From positions 1 to 57,203 of the forward strand of contig CACZZL010000013.1 of assembly GCA_902785605.1 (NCBI GenBank): 57,203 nucleotides of DNA, read 5' to 3'. Within the stretch, counting starts at the first letter, position 1. Each line of letters opens with the position of its first letter. The translations under genes and the position numbers were made by a program. The notes under the pieces were generated by a model. The model was not told where the DNA came from. It ran no database searches and saw only the letters and a list, made by a program, of their open reading frames with translations. The DNA is from an uncultured Bacteroidales bacterium (GTDB lineage Bacteria; Bacteroidota; Bacteroidia; Bacteroidales; Paludibacteraceae). Of this stretch, positions 32,988-42,180 are shown piece after piece.

Positions 32988-33004
32988 CATAATTTATAGA
33001 AAAG

Positions 33005-33035
33005 TGACATATACTCTTGTGTATGTCATTTTTTT
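33005..33035 (+). terminator. Terminator after the amidase-like gene
   Basis: TGACATATAC, loop TCTT, GTGTATGTCA (one G-T pair) followed by seven T (33029-33035). Ends the rightward run that begins far upstream, and touches the ftsY promoter. Confidence 0.8.
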
Positions 33036-33047
33036 GTAGTACCTTTG
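33018..33047 (+). promoter_or_regulatory. Promoter of ftsY-aspA
   Basis: TACCTTTG at 33040-33047 with a TTGTG-like element at about 33018-33022. The -33 side lies within the preceding terminator hairpin. Confidence 0.6.
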
Positions 33048-33064
33048 TGGCAAATTTGGAAAAT

Positions 33065-34015
33065 ATGGCATTTTTGGGACTTTTTAACAGAGAAAAGAAG
33101 GAGACTTTAGATAAAGGCTTGGCGAAAAGCAAAGAGTCTGTACTCAGTAAGATCAGTCATGTGATTGCCGGTAAGTCCACGATAGACGACGATGTGCTGG
33201 ACAATCTGGAAGAAGCGCTGATCACCTCGGATGTAGGCGTAGAAACAACGCTTCGCATCATTGAGCGCGTACAGGAACGTGTCAAGCGCGATAAGTATAT
33301 CGGCACGAGCGAATTGAATCAACTGCTGGTGGACGAGATTGCATCCTTGCTCCAAGAGAACAATGTAGAGGACGTACTGGACTTCAGTGCTCCCCTGCCG
33401 ACCAAACCCTATGTCATCATGGTTGTCGGTGTGAACGGTGTGGGCAAAACAACCACCATCGGCAAACTAGCTTATCAGTACAAAGCAGCCGGTAAGAAAG
33501 TGTATCTTGGCGCAGCGGACACCTTCCGTGCAGCAGCCGTAGAGCAGTTGTGCATCTGGGGAGAACGTGTGGGTGTACCGGTTGTCAAACAGCAACAGGG
33601 TTCCGACCCTGCTTCTGTCGCCTATGACACCTTACAGTCCGCCAAAGCGAACGATGCGGATGTGGTGCTGATCGACACAGCAGGACGACTGCACAACAAG
33701 ATCAACCTGATGAACGAGTTGACCAAGATCAAGAACGTAATGCAGAAAGTGGTACCTGATGCGCCGCATGATGTGATGCTCGTTTTGGACGGTTCCACCG
33801 GACAGAATGCATTTGAGCAGGCACGTCAGTTCACGGCTGCCACACAAGTATCGTCACTGGCTATCACCAAACTGGACGGAACCGCCAAAGGCGGTGTGGT
33901 CATCGGCATATCGGACCAATTCAAGATCCCCGTTCGCTATATCGGTTTAGGTGAGCAGATGACCGACCTGCAGTGTTTCAATCGAGTAGAATTTGTTAAA
34001 TCACTAATATTATGA
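33065..34015 (+). CDS. ftsY: Signal recognition particle receptor FtsY
   Basis: 316 residues from the ATG at 33065 (MAFLGLFNREKKETLDKGLA); the longer frame from 33017 would begin upstream of the expected transcript start. SRP GTPase with N domain (VLSKISHVIAGKSTIDDDVL) and G domain: GVNGVGKTTTIGKLAYQY, AADTFRAAAVEQL, DTAGRLHNK and TKLDGTAKGGVVIG. The acidic A domain of enterobacteria is absent, as in most Bacteroidetes. Docks ribosome-SRP complexes at the inner membrane. Overlaps aspA by 4 bases (ATGA). Confidence 0.97.
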   Translation: MAFLGLFNREKKETLDKGLAKSKESVLSKISHVIAGKSTIDDDVLDNLEEALITSDVGVETTLRIIERVQERVKRDKYIGTSELNQLLVDEIASLLQENNVEDVLDFSAPLPTKPYVIMVVGVNGVGKTTTIGKLAYQYKAAGKKVYLGAADTFRAAAVEQLCIWGERVGVPVVKQQQGSDPASVAYDTLQSAKANDADVVLIDTAGRLHNKINLMNELTKIKNVMQKVVPDAPHDVMLVLDGSTGQNAFEQARQFTAATQVSSLAITKLDGTAKGGVVIGISDQFKIPVRYIGLGEQMTDLQCFNRVEFVKSLIL

Positions 34016-35403
34016 GTTATCGTATCGAATCGGATTTGTTGGGCAACTTGCAAGTGCCCGCAGAAGCCTATTATGGTGTACAAACACAACGTGGCATCAA
34101 CAACTACAAGGTGAGCAACCTGAAGATGTCTGATTTTCCCGAGTACGTTATTGCTATCGCCTACATCAAACTGGCAGCAGTAGAAGCGAACCATGAGTTG
34201 GGTGTCATCAACGATGAGATCTATGCCGCAATCGCACAGGCCTGCCGCGAGATCATTGACGGCAAGATGCACGATCAGTTCCCCACCGATATGGTACAAG
34301 GCGGAGCCGGTACAACGGTCAACATGAACGCCAATGAGGTCATTGCGAACCGTGCTTTGGAGATCATGGGACACCAACGCGGTGAGTATCAGTTCTGTTC
34401 TCCGAATGACCATGTGAACTGCGCACAGAGCACCAACGATGCCTACCCTTCCGCTTTCCGCTATGCGTTCATCCGCATGAACAGAGGTTTGGAAGAGGAG
34501 TTGAAGCGTCTCATCGCATCGCTACGCAAGAAAGGAGATGAGTTCAACGACTCCATCAAGATGGGTCGTACGCAGCTGCAGGACGCTGTGCCGATGACCA
34601 GCGGACAGGAGTTCCACGCGTTTGCCAACAACCTGGAAGAAGAGGTGGCTAACCTGGAGCGTAATGTCAATCTGCTCTATGAGATCAACATGGGTGGTAC
34701 GGCTATCGGTACCGGTCTCAACGCTCGTGCAGGATATGCAGAGCTGTGCATCCAAAAGATGTGCGAGTTAACCGGAGAACCGTTCGTATTGGCCAGTGAC
34801 TTGGTGGAAGCGACTCCGGATACGGGTGCTTATGTCAGTTACTCGGCTGCCCTCAAACGCCTTGCTGTCAAATTAAGCAAGACCTGCAACGACTTGCGTC
34901 TGATGGCTTCCGGTCCTCGCTGCGGTCTGCATGAGATCAATCTGCCCCCGATGGCTCCGGGTAGTTCCATTATGCCGGGTAAGGTCAATCCGGTCATCCC
35001 GGAGGTGACGAACCAAGTATGCTTCAAAGTGATCGGAAACGACACCGCTGTTACGTTTGCTGCCGAGGCAGGTCAGTTGCAGCTCAATGTCATGGAGCCG
35101 ATCATCACCGAGTGTATCTTCGAGTCTATTACCTGGCTACGCAATGTGATGGCTATCCTGCGCGAGAAGTGTATTGATGGTATCACGATCAACCGCGAGC
35201 ATAACCTGGAAACGGTGAAACACTCGATTGGTATTGTGACCGCGCTCAACCCTGTTATCGGATACAAGGCATCGACCAAGATCGCCAAAGAGGCATTGGA
35301 AACCGGTAAGAGTGTATACAACTTAGTACTGGAGCATGAACTGCTGAGCAAAGAGCAATTGGATCAGTTACTGGATCCGGCGCACATGCTTGCAGCTCAT
35401 TAA
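34012..35403 (+). CDS. aspA: Aspartate ammonia-lyase
   Basis: 463 residues. Fumarase/aspartase superfamily: start MSYRIESDLLGNLQVPAEAY, GAGTTVNMNANEVIANRALE, substrate motif GRTQLQDAVPMT, and the signature GSSIMPGKVNPVIPE with the catalytic Ser. GAGTTVNMNANE and Q in TQLQDAVP favour aspartase over fumarase. Deaminates aspartate to fumarate; in anaerobes this can feed fumarate respiration. Coupled to ftsY by an ATGA overlap, an unusual pairing. Confidence 0.93.
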   Translation: MSYRIESDLLGNLQVPAEAYYGVQTQRGINNYKVSNLKMSDFPEYVIAIAYIKLAAVEANHELGVINDEIYAAIAQACREIIDGKMHDQFPTDMVQGGAGTTVNMNANEVIANRALEIMGHQRGEYQFCSPNDHVNCAQSTNDAYPSAFRYAFIRMNRGLEEELKRLIASLRKKGDEFNDSIKMGRTQLQDAVPMTSGQEFHAFANNLEEEVANLERNVNLLYEINMGGTAIGTGLNARAGYAELCIQKMCELTGEPFVLASDLVEATPDTGAYVSYSAALKRLAVKLSKTCNDLRLMASGPRCGLHEINLPPMAPGSSIMPGKVNPVIPEVTNQVCFKVIGNDTAVTFAAEAGQLQLNVMEPIITECIFESITWLRNVMAILREKCIDGITINREHNLETVKHSIGIVTALNPVIGYKASTKIAKEALETGKSVYNLVLEHELLSKEQLDQLLDPAHMLAAH

Positions 35404-35427
35404 GCGCAAACAGTTGCTATAAAGCAA

Positions 35428-35460
35428 TAAAAAAGGTGGTCGTTGGACCACCTTTTTCTG
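35428..35460. terminator. Bidirectional terminator between aspA and the low-complexity gene
   Basis: AAAAGGTGGTC (35431-35441), loop GTTG, GACCACCTTTTT (35446-35457). A-run on one side and T-run on the other serve two converging genes. Confidence 0.88.
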
Positions 35461-35465
35461 TTGTG

Positions 35466-36830
35466 TTATCTGCGTACGCTTCCGCCTCCGCGGCTGCCTC
35501 CGCTTGAGCTTCCACCGCCTCCTCGGCTTCCGCCACCGTAGCTGCCACCACCGTAACTTCCGCCTCCGCGGCTGCTACCGCTATAACTTCCGCTGTGTGT
35601 GGATGTCGAAGGACGAGACGTTGACGTACCGGAACTGGAACTCGGACGATAGGTAGAACTCGAGGTTCGAGAGCTCGTTGTCGATGTCGAGCGAGTCGCT
35701 GATGTCGTACGATTCGTAGTCGAAGGACGAGAGCTCGTTGCAGATGTAGAGCGTGTGCTCGTTGAGCGAGTCGTAGTCGCTGTCGTAGGACGCGAGGTCG
35801 TTGCAGTCGAGCGAGTCGTCGTTGCTGTTGTCGAACGAGTCGTAGTCGCTGTCGTTCTGGTTGCAGGCGCTGCAGTAGTACGCGAGGTTGTTGCTGTGGA
35901 GCGCGTGCTCGCTGAGGTACGGGTTGCTTCAGAGCGCGTTGCTTCAGAGCGTGTTGCTGCCGTGTGTGTGCTACCGTAAGTACGACCGGTCGATGTCGCT
36001 GCTGCCGAACGAGAACTGCCTGTTGCTGCTGCAGAACGAGAACTACCTGCTACGGATGCTCCACGTGCGCTTCCGGAAACAGTTGCTCGCGATGAGCTGC
36101 GGATCTCTCGTGCATTGGTCATGCCTGCATTGCGGCGCTCGAAGGAGCGATCAGGATGAACGACAGCGTAGTCGCGGCGGCTGACACCTCGGTGCATCTC
36201 GTGATAGCCGTGATGAACATGATGTCCGGGACGGAAAGAGCACCAGTGGTGATGATGATGGTAAGCGTAGCAGTGATGCCAGTACCAGTCATGCGCCCAG
36301 CAGTGATGACTGTACCACCAGTGAGGATAATATCCCCAGTACCAAGGTGAGTTCCATGCTACCCAAACAGGGCTCCAGAACCAATCGTATATAACCGGAC
36401 GGTATACGTAAACAGGCTCTATGATGTAGTTGGTACCATACACGTACTCATCGCCTATTACCTGAACGGATACTTGATCTTTCTCATCTTTCTCTACGTA
36501 GATGGAGGCTACGTCTTGGAATATATCTTTTGCGAGAACAGCTTGCAGAACGATCAGACGTTTGTTGCCTTCACCTATTTCCACTACGCGCAGGTAATCT
36601 ACTTCCCCGTCTCCATTGAGATCCAGGTTACAGAATGCGCTGTCCGGGTTGTTGAGCATCGTCTCGAACTCTTCCAGGTTCTTAGCCTCTGCAAACAGCT
36701 TAGCTACAACCTTCAGATCGAGTCCTTCCGAGATGTCAGAACTGTTGGCAGATACGGTCACTGTTTCGTCTGCCCATAACGCCGAACTCATGAGCATCAG
36801 CGTCATCAGAAGTGTAGTTAATTTTTTCAT
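35466..36830 (-). CDS. Secreted low-complexity protein (EF-hand-like, W/Y/H-rich, S/T/R-rich, G/S-rich)
   Basis: 454 residues with signal peptide (KKLTTLLMTLMLMSSALWA). Order: an N-terminal domain with a calcium-loop-like DLNGDGEVDYLRVVE (about 70-85); a beta region; a tract very rich in W, Y and H (about 148-222, with HHHHH and several WYW); then about 150 residues of S/T/R-rich repeats (for example TRSTTATTTRST); and a G/S tail with GGGSYGGGSYGGGSRGG. The DNA beneath is a series of near-repeats of ACGACTC-like codons. Possible metal binding through His; possible surface adhesion or heavy O-glycosylation of the S/T part. I know loosely similar Bacteroidetes proteins but no function. Confidence 0.8.
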   Translation of the reverse strand: MKKLTTLLMTLMLMSSALWADETVTVSANSSDISEGLDLKVVAKLFAEAKNLEEFETMLNNPDSAFCNLDLNGDGEVDYLRVVEIGEGNKRLIVLQAVLAKDIFQDVASIYVEKDEKDQVSVQVIGDEYVYGTNYIIEPVYVYRPVIYDWFWSPVWVAWNSPWYWGYYPHWWYSHHCWAHDWYWHHCYAYHHHHHWCSFRPGHHVHHGYHEMHRGVSRRDYAVVHPDRSFERRNAGMTNAREIRSSSRATVSGSARGASVAGSSRSAAATGSSRSAAATSTGRTYGSTHTAATRSEATRSEATRTSASTRSTATTSRTTAAPATRTTATTTRSTTATTTRSTATTSRPTTATTTRSTSTRSTSATSSRPSTTNRTTSATRSTSTTSSRTSSSTYRPSSSSGTSTSRPSTSTHSGSYSGSSRGGGSYGGGSYGGGSRGGGGSSSGGSRGGGSVRR

Positions 36831-36887
36831 AATCGTAAAATTTTAAAGGGTTTCACCTTTCATCTTTCAAATACCGTGCCAAACTCA

Positions 36888-38147
36888 TCAAACCAGTTTC
36901 AGGTCATGGTGCATTTTCTCCTTTTTGGTACGCATATAACGCTCGTTCCAACGGTTTGGTTGAATCTCAATCGGCACATTCTCAACGATTTCAATACCAT
37001 AACTCTCCAAGCCGACCCGTTTAACCGGATTGTTGGTCATCAGCCGCAGTTTACGTGCTCCCATCTCGCATAGGATCTGCGCCCCTACTCCGTAATCGCG
37101 CTCATCGGGACGGAAACCGAGATGCACATTGGCTTCCACGGTGTCCTCTCCTTCTTCCTGCAGCTTATACGCGCGTATCTTATTCATAAGGCCTATACCG
37201 CGTCCTTCCTGATTCATATAAACGATGATGCCGCGCCCTTCCGCTTCAATCATCTGCATCGCCTTGGTCAACTGCTCGCCGCATTCACACCGCTTGGAGC
37301 CGAAGATGTCACCGGTCATACAACTGGAGTGCACACGGCACAACACAGGTTCATTTTCCTTCCACTCCCCTTTGGTCAACACCACATGTTCGAGTCCGGT
37401 TGTCAGGTCTCGGAACGGCGTGAGCATGAACTCGCCGTTCTGCGTCGGCAGGAAGACCGTTTCGCCGCGCTCAATGAGCGGCGAATGGTTAGAGGCTAAA
37501 GGCGAATGATTACTTTCTCCATCTGCCATTTGCCTTTCGCCATGATTTAATCGGTAGTCGATTAAATCTTTTATCGTAATGATTTTGAGGTCGAAGTCCT
37601 TTGCAACCTCCTGCAACTGCGGCATTCGCGCCATTGTGCCGTCCGCATTCATGATTTCAATCAGGGCAGCGGCAGGTTGAAGACCGGCCAGACGAGCCAG
37701 ATCCACACCCGCTTCGGTGTGTCCGGCGCGTTGCAGTACACCACCCGGTTTCGCGTAGAGCGGATTGATATGACCGGGACGGCCGAAGGTCTCCGGCTTG
37801 CTGTTGGGATCCGCCAAGGCACGAATAGTAGCCGCTCTGTCGGCAGCCGATACACCGGTAGTACAGCCTTCCAGTTTATCAACCGTAACGGTGAAAGGCG
37901 TGCCCAGCATAGAGGTGTTGTTCGCCACTTGGTGCATCAGGTCCAGTTCTGCACACCGTGCTTCGGGAATCGGGCAACAGAGCACACCGCGACCGTGTTG
38001 GAGCATAAAATTGACTTTCTCCGGCGTTATCTTCTCTGCCGCAGTGATGAAATCACCTTCGTTCTCACGGTCTTCATCATCGACCACAATCACAAATTTG
38101 CCTTCCCGGAAGTCAATTAACGCTTCTTCTATTGTATTGATTTGCAT
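36888..38147 (-). CDS. ribBA: Bifunctional riboflavin biosynthesis protein RibBA
   Basis: 419 residues. N-terminal DHBP synthase ([50 protein letters not shown]) and C-terminal GTP cyclohydrolase II (Zn ligands in [14 protein letters not shown], then [18 protein letters not shown]). Supplies both branches of riboflavin synthesis. The linker between the domains (about 205-235) contains [18 protein letters not shown] and again NHSPL, encoded by an inverted pair of heptad arrays (37480-37550). No FMN riboswitch was recognised upstream. It overlaps the permease gene by 35 bases. Confidence 0.95.
   Translation of the reverse strand: MQINTIEEALIDFREGKFVIVVDDEDRENEGDFITAAEKITPEKVNFMLQHGRGVLCCPIPEARCAELDLMHQVANNTSMLGTPFTVTVDKLEGCTTGVSAADRAATIRALADPNSKPETFGRPGHINPLYAKPGGVLQRAGHTEAGVDLARLAGLQPAAALIEIMNADGTMARMPQLQEVAKDFDLKIITIKDLIDYRLNHGERQMADGESNHSPLASNHSPLIERGETVFLPTQNGEFMLTPFRDLTTGLEHVVLTKGEWKENEPVLCRVHSSCMTGDIFGSKRCECGEQLTKAMQMIEAEGRGIIVYMNQEGRGIGLMNKIRAYKLQEEGEDTVEANVHLGFRPDERDYGVGAQILCEMGARKLRLMTNNPVKRVGLESYGIEIVENVPIEIQPNRWNERYMRTKKEKMHHDLKLV
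37480..37550. repeat. Heptad array, inverted pair, inside the ribBA linker
   Basis: On the sense (minus) strand: about four GGCGAAA/GGCAAAT-type units, a short spacer, then ATTCGCC, TTTAGCC, TCTAACC, ATTCGCC, the complementary type. Read in frame. Confidence 0.85.
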
Positions 38148-39612
38148 ATGTACTTATTTTGTCTTTTATTCGTTTTCCCATAATTGCCCATGCTTCGGGA
38201 TTGAAGAGCGGCGAGTCCGTTGTTGCCTTGTAGGTCAAGAAGATACCTACGGGCAGCAAGATAAAGGAACTGAGCCACATTCCCGCCCAACACGGCCAGA
38301 GTGCTTCACGGGCCATCTTATATCCCGTGTTGTCTATGATGTAATAAATAATGAACAGTATCACCGAAATGACCACAGGCGCGCCCAAACCTCCTTTGCG
38401 GATGATAGCACCCAGCGGTGCTCCGATAAAGAAGAAGATAAGGCAGGCAAAAGCCAGCGTGAACTTACGGTACAGTTCAATCTCGTGCTTGCGGATATAC
38501 CGCTCCGCGTCATCCAGCATGATGGCGTTGTACTCAATCTGATCGCGGTAGGTGGTAGCCCGCTCCTTGGCAATCGTGTACATCTGTTTTTTGCGTTGTA
38601 CACCCAGCGATGCGGCAAGAGAGTCAATCGAATACGTCTTTCGCTCGTCCGGTGTGATCGAGGTTGGAATGATCACCTCACCTCGGCTGTTATCGCGTCC
38701 GAAGTAACGATTGGTGACCAGTTGATTACTCTGTTCCCTACACCGTTCTGCCGAAACCAAATGCACGGAGTCAATGGACGCGATCAGCTGGGACACGTTC
38801 TTGCTCACATGCTGATCCTCCAAGATGGACTCATCATAGCGATTGAAGTTCGTTGCAAAATCAATCACAATACGCTTATGGGAGAAGGTCTCACGCCGAT
38901 ACGGGATGTTCTTTGTGGTCTTGGTTGCCCGCTGCTGTTTCTGGCTCAGGTTCTCAAACGACTCGCCGTTGATCAGACTCAGTATCAAATACCGTTTGTC
39001 CGCACTCGCCGCCAACTTACCCGTATCCGCTACCATCACTTTCGCATTATCAAAACCCGATGAGTAGTCATAAATCATGATATTGAGCAACTCACCTTTC
39101 GGTGTTTTGTTGTGCACGTAGATATGATATCCGCTTATCTCGTCGTAGAATTCCCCGACGGGTATTTGCAGTTCAGGGCTTTTCTGACGAAGGGAGAAAA
39201 TAAGCGCCCAGAGTTTCATCTGGGACTTGGGTAAGACGTTGTTACTGAAAAAAAACGCGCCGACACTGAGTAACGCAACCGTAAAAATGAGCGGGCGCAT
39301 GATGCGGAACAGCGATATCCCGGACGCTTTCATCGCGGTCAGTTCGAACTTCTCCGCCAGATTGCCAAAGGAGATGAGCGAACTGAGCAAAATAGCCAAC
39401 GGCAGGGCTAAAGGGACAACCGAAGCGGTAGCATAGAGAAAAAACTCCGAAAGCACCGACAGCCCGATACCTTTTCCCACCAGATCGTTCACGTGCATCC
39501 ACATGAACTGCATCAATAAGATAAAGATCGCAATAAAGAAAGTAGCCAGGAACAATCCCAGAAAATTACGCAACAGGTATATGTCTATTTTCTTTACCAG
39601 TTTGGCCATCAA
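38113..39612 (-). CDS. LptF/LptG family permease (YjgP/YjgQ)
   Basis: 499 residues. Two membrane helices near the N-terminus and more after residue 90, a large periplasmic beta domain (about 120-380), then three C-terminal helices ([20 protein letters not shown] and following). The [14 protein letters not shown] segment is the family hallmark. In the Lpt complex such proteins, with LptB and LptC, extract lipopolysaccharide from the inner membrane. Longer than the E. coli proteins because of the expanded periplasmic part, as in other Bacteroidetes. The 3' end overlaps ribBA. Confidence 0.9.
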   Translation of the reverse strand: MMAKLVKKIDIYLLRNFLGLFLATFFIAIFILLMQFMWMHVNDLVGKGIGLSVLSEFFLYATASVVPLALPLAILLSSLISFGNLAEKFELTAMKASGISLFRIMRPLIFTVALLSVGAFFFSNNVLPKSQMKLWALIFSLRQKSPELQIPVGEFYDEISGYHIYVHNKTPKGELLNIMIYDYSSGFDNAKVMVADTGKLAASADKRYLILSLINGESFENLSQKQQRATKTTKNIPYRRETFSHKRIVIDFATNFNRYDESILEDQHVSKNVSQLIASIDSVHLVSAERCREQSNQLVTNRYFGRDNSRGEVIIPTSITPDERKTYSIDSLAASLGVQRKKQMYTIAKERATTYRDQIEYNAIMLDDAERYIRKHEIELYRKFTLAFACLIFFFIGAPLGAIIRKGGLGAPVVISVILFIIYYIIDNTGYKMAREALWPCWAGMWLSSFILLPVGIFLTYKATTDSPLFNPEAWAIMGKRIKDKISTYANQYNRRSVN

Positions 39613-39642
39613 CCTTTCGCCTTTCGCCTTTAACCCTTCAGG
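39611..39642. repeat. Heptad array between cdd and the permease gene (CTTTCGC type)
   Basis: CTTTCGC, CTTTCGC, CTTTAAC, CCTTCAG; covers the cdd stop and its last codons (ENLKG). Confidence 0.8.
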
Positions 39643-40112
39643 TTCTCCTTCACGAAAATGAGCGGTAACAGGTCAGCTGCCGATTCGAACACATACGTCT
39701 CTTCTTCGCCGTACAACAGTACTTCCATTTTACCGTGATAGCGATGCTCTGTTTCCAGCATCACTTGACGGCAGGCACCACAAGGAGCACCCGGCTCTTT
39801 GGTGAAGTGTCCGTCTGTGAAGCACGAAATCGCCAGGTGGGTGACGGGTTGCTCCGGATACTGTGCTCCGGCAGCGAACAATGCCGTACGCTCTGCACAC
39901 AGACCACTCGGGTACGCTGCGTTCTCCTGATTCGCACCACGCACAATGATGCCGTTTGCCAACTTAGCGGCCGCTCCTACATGGAATTGGCTGTACGGGC
40001 AATAACTATGCTCCGTTTGCTCTTTGGCAATCGTTATCACTTCCCGTTGTTCATCGGTCAATTCGTCCCACTTATAGGCACGCATTTTCGTTGTTAAATT
40101 GTATTCTTTCAT
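39630..40112 (-). CDS. cdd: Cytidine deaminase
   Basis: 160 residues, the small tetrameric type. Zinc ligands: Cys of SGLCAERTALFAAG (with catalytic Glu) and the pair in PCGACRQVM; substrate motif YSQFHVGAA. Deaminates cytidine and deoxycytidine to uridine forms. Own promoter at 40145-40178. The last codons and the stop come from a heptad array. Confidence 0.95.
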   Translation of the reverse strand: MKEYNLTTKMRAYKWDELTDEQREVITIAKEQTEHSYCPYSQFHVGAAAKLANGIIVRGANQENAAYPSGLCAERTALFAAGAQYPEQPVTHLAISCFTDGHFTKEPGAPCGACRQVMLETEHRYHGKMEVLLYGEEETYVFESAADLLPLIFVKENLKG

Positions 40113-40144
40113 ACTACTGATGAGGTTAAATTTCAGTTTTAGCG

Positions 40145-40178
40145 TGCAAAGATACGAAAATTATTTCGAATATGCAAA
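40145..40178 (-). promoter_or_regulatory. Promoter of cdd
   Basis: Minus strand TTTGCA (40173-40178) and TATCTTTGCA (40145-40154), just past the nadD stop at 40179 and about 33 bases before the cdd ATG. Confidence 0.7.
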
Positions 40179-40697
40179 TTATTTTAATAAATTTGCACGT
40201 ATTTGGGTAGAAGAGATATCAAAATAAGGGGCTGAAGCCAAAAAGTGAATGTTTTTGGCCTGCAATACAGGGGATGGCAGGTCGGCAGGTTCGCCATGCC
40301 GCGGATAGACAAAAATTCGGAAGTTGGACAGGATATACTCATACTCGCGCCAGCGGTCAAAGATCGCCAGATTGTCTTCCCCTATGACGAGTGTGAATTC
40401 GTGTTCCGGGTATCGGTTTTGCAACGCACGCAGGGTGTTGGCGGTATAGGACGGGCGAGGCAGCGAGAACTCAAAATCCGAAGCGACCACATGCGGGATA
40501 TCTTTCACGGCCTGACGCACCGCTTCCAGCCTTTCCTGCTCCGGCGCTAACGAAGAGGCCGGTTTCAACGGGTTATTCGGGCTCACCAGCAACCATAATT
40601 CATCCAGATCGGTGTGTTCGATCACCCATTTGACCAGCCCGATGTGCCCGTAATGCACCGGATTGAAACTGCCGCCGTATATACCGATTTTAGCCAC
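40179..40697 (-). CDS. nadD: Nicotinate-nucleotide adenylyltransferase
   Basis: 172 residues. Nucleotidyltransferase motif GGSFNPVHYGHIGL, then WLLVSPNNPLKP and the closing ISSTQIRANL. Adenylates nicotinate mononucleotide in NAD synthesis; NadE is also in this window. The start is GTG, formed by a heptad unit (GGCTAAA reads G GCT AAA after the GTG first base group). It follows gmk with the stop of gmk inside the same array. Confidence 0.94.
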   Translation of the reverse strand: MAKIGIYGGSFNPVHYGHIGLVKWVIEHTDLDELWLLVSPNNPLKPASSLAPEQERLEAVRQAVKDIPHVVASDFEFSLPRPSYTANTLRALQNRYPEHEFTLVIGEDNLAIFDRWREYEYILSNFRIFVYPRHGEPADLPSPVLQAKNIHFLASAPYFDISSTQIRANLLK

Positions 40698-40722
40698 TAA
40701 CCTTTAGCCTTTAGCCATTATT
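40692..40722. repeat. Heptad array between gmk and nadD (GGCTAAA type)
   Basis: Minus strand GGCTAAA, GGCTAAA, GGTTAGT, GGCTAAA. It supplies the gmk stop (GGC TAA) and the nadD start (GTG GCT AAA). Confidence 0.88.
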
Positions 40723-41265
40723 ATCGATGATTGCATCGAGTTGCGCGAACGCATGGTTCAGGTCATCGTTGATGACCACACGGTCAAAATGCTTCATATC
40801 TTCCATTTCAATGGAAGCTTTAGCCAGGCGTTTCTCAATCATCTCCGCACTCGTGTCTCCGCGTCCTACCAGACGACGACGCAGTTCCTCAATCGAAGGC
40901 GGGCAGATGAAGATAGAGGTAGCCTGATCGCCCAAGATGGATTTAAGTTTGAGACCGCCCTTCACATCCACATCGAACAGCACTTGCCGCCCTGCCGCCT
41001 CAATGCGGTCAATTTCCTCTTTGAGCGTACCGTAATAGAGGCCATCATAGACCTGTTCGTACTCGATGAAATCGTTGTTTTCTATTCGTTTCTGGAACTC
41101 CTCTACCGTAATGAAATAATACTCCCTGCCGTGCACTTCCTGCCCGCGCGGAGGACGCGTAGTGCACGATACGGAGAGTTCAAACAGATTCGGATGTTTG
41201 GTCAGCAGGTGCTTGACCATGGTCGATTTACCGCTGCCCGAAGGCGCACAAAAAATGTATATCAT
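40711..41265 (-). CDS. gmk: Guanylate kinase
   Basis: 184 residues. P-loop APSGSGKSTMVKHLL, then SVSCTTRPPRGQEVHGREYY (GMP-binding) and VLFDVDVKGGLKLKS. Phosphorylates GMP to GDP. Size and motifs are standard. Upstream lies a GGGTTAC heptad array, and yicC ends just inside it. Confidence 0.96.
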   Translation of the reverse strand: MIYIFCAPSGSGKSTMVKHLLTKHPNLFELSVSCTTRPPRGQEVHGREYYFITVEEFQKRIENNDFIEYEQVYDGLYYGTLKEEIDRIEAAGRQVLFDVDVKGGLKLKSILGDQATSIFICPPSIEELRRRLVGRGDTSAEMIEKRLAKASIEMEDMKHFDRVVINDDLNHAFAQLDAIIDNNG

Positions 41266-41268
41266 ATA

Positions 41269-41308
41269 GGTTATGGGTTACGGGTTACGGGTTACAGGTT
41301 ACAGGACA
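41269..41308. repeat. Heptad array between yicC and gmk (GGTTACG type)
   Basis: GGGTTAC units about five times with a final GGTTACAGG. The yicC stop TAA (41299-41301) is inside it. Confidence 0.9.
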
Positions 41309-42180
41309 TTCAGGACCTGCTCTTTGATTTGTTCAAGGATATCTTTCATTTTGACAACGATGATCTGCATCTCGGATTGGTTGGATTTGGAACCGAGGGT
41401 ATTGATCTCACGTCCCATTTCTTGTGCGATGAATCCGAGTTTTTTGCCTACCCCGCTTCCTTCACCGGCCATCGTCTCGCGGAAGTACTTGATATGATTC
41501 GTGAGGCGCACTTTTTCTTCGGTGATATCGAGTTTTTCGAGATAGTAGATCATCTCTTGCTCAAGGCGATTACGGTCAATCTGCGCTTGGGTTTCTGCGG
41601 ATAACTGTGCGAGGCTGGTTTCAAGACGCTCTTTGATCTTGGCTACGCGGCCTTTTTCGAAGGGTTCTACTTGCGCCAAGAGATCGGCGATGCCATCCAG
41701 TTTTTCCGTAAACATAGCCTGCAATGCGGCTCCTTCTTGGGTACGGAAAGCGATAAACGCATCAATCGCTTCGTTGAGCAATGTTTGTACCGCATTCCAC
41801 TCCTCTTCCGTGAGGTCCGAAGTATCTTCTTGCACTTTGAGCACATCCGGGAAGCGCAGGATAGCTGCCATTACTTCCGCCGGTACATTACCAAACTGCT
41901 CTTTGTACTGCTCGGCGTAGGTTTTTGCAACGGTCCAATTGACGGTTGCAGGTGCGGTGGCACCTTGTTCCTCCTGAAAACACATCGCCAAGTCCACTTT
42001 GCCGCGCTCCAGACGTTGGTTCACAATCGTACGCAGGTCCAGTTCGTGCGCACGCAGTTGCGGTGCCAAACGAATGGACAGGTCCATGGATTTGGAGTTC
42101 AGCGAACGGATTTCGCATATGAGTTTCTTTCCTCGTAATTGGCTTTCGGCTTTGCCATAACCGGTCATCGATAAAATCAT
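41299..42180 (-). CDS. yicC: YicC family endoribonuclease-like protein
   Basis: 293 residues. Start SMTGYGKAESQLRGKKLICE and middle SLNSKSMDLSIRLAPQLRAH, end LGSKSNQSEMQIIVVKMKDI with GKKLGFIAQEMGREINTLGS, all hallmarks of YicC (YicC-N and DUF1732). YicC proteins are reported as RNases that act on small RNAs in E. coli. The gene pairs with gmk as in many bacteria. Cytoplasmic. Overlaps mnmE by 4 bases. Confidence 0.92.
   Translation of the reverse strand: MILSMTGYGKAESQLRGKKLICEIRSLNSKSMDLSIRLAPQLRAHELDLRTIVNQRLERGKVDLAMCFQEEQGATAPATVNWTVAKTYAEQYKEQFGNVPAEVMAAILRFPDVLKVQEDTSDLTEEEWNAVQTLLNEAIDAFIAFRTQEGAALQAMFTEKLDGIADLLAQVEPFEKGRVAKIKERLETSLAQLSAETQAQIDRNRLEQEMIYYLEKLDITEEKVRLTNHIKYFRETMAGEGSGVGKKLGFIAQEMGREINTLGSKSNQSEMQIIVVKMKDILEQIKEQVLNVL

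Noticed and set aside
33017-33064. Longer N-terminus for FtsY
   Set aside because: It would start upstream of the expected transcript start set by the -7 box at 33040-33047.
36888-38147. FMN riboswitch upstream of ribBA
   Set aside because: The upstream side is coding sequence of the permease; no riboswitch-like conserved elements were recognised.
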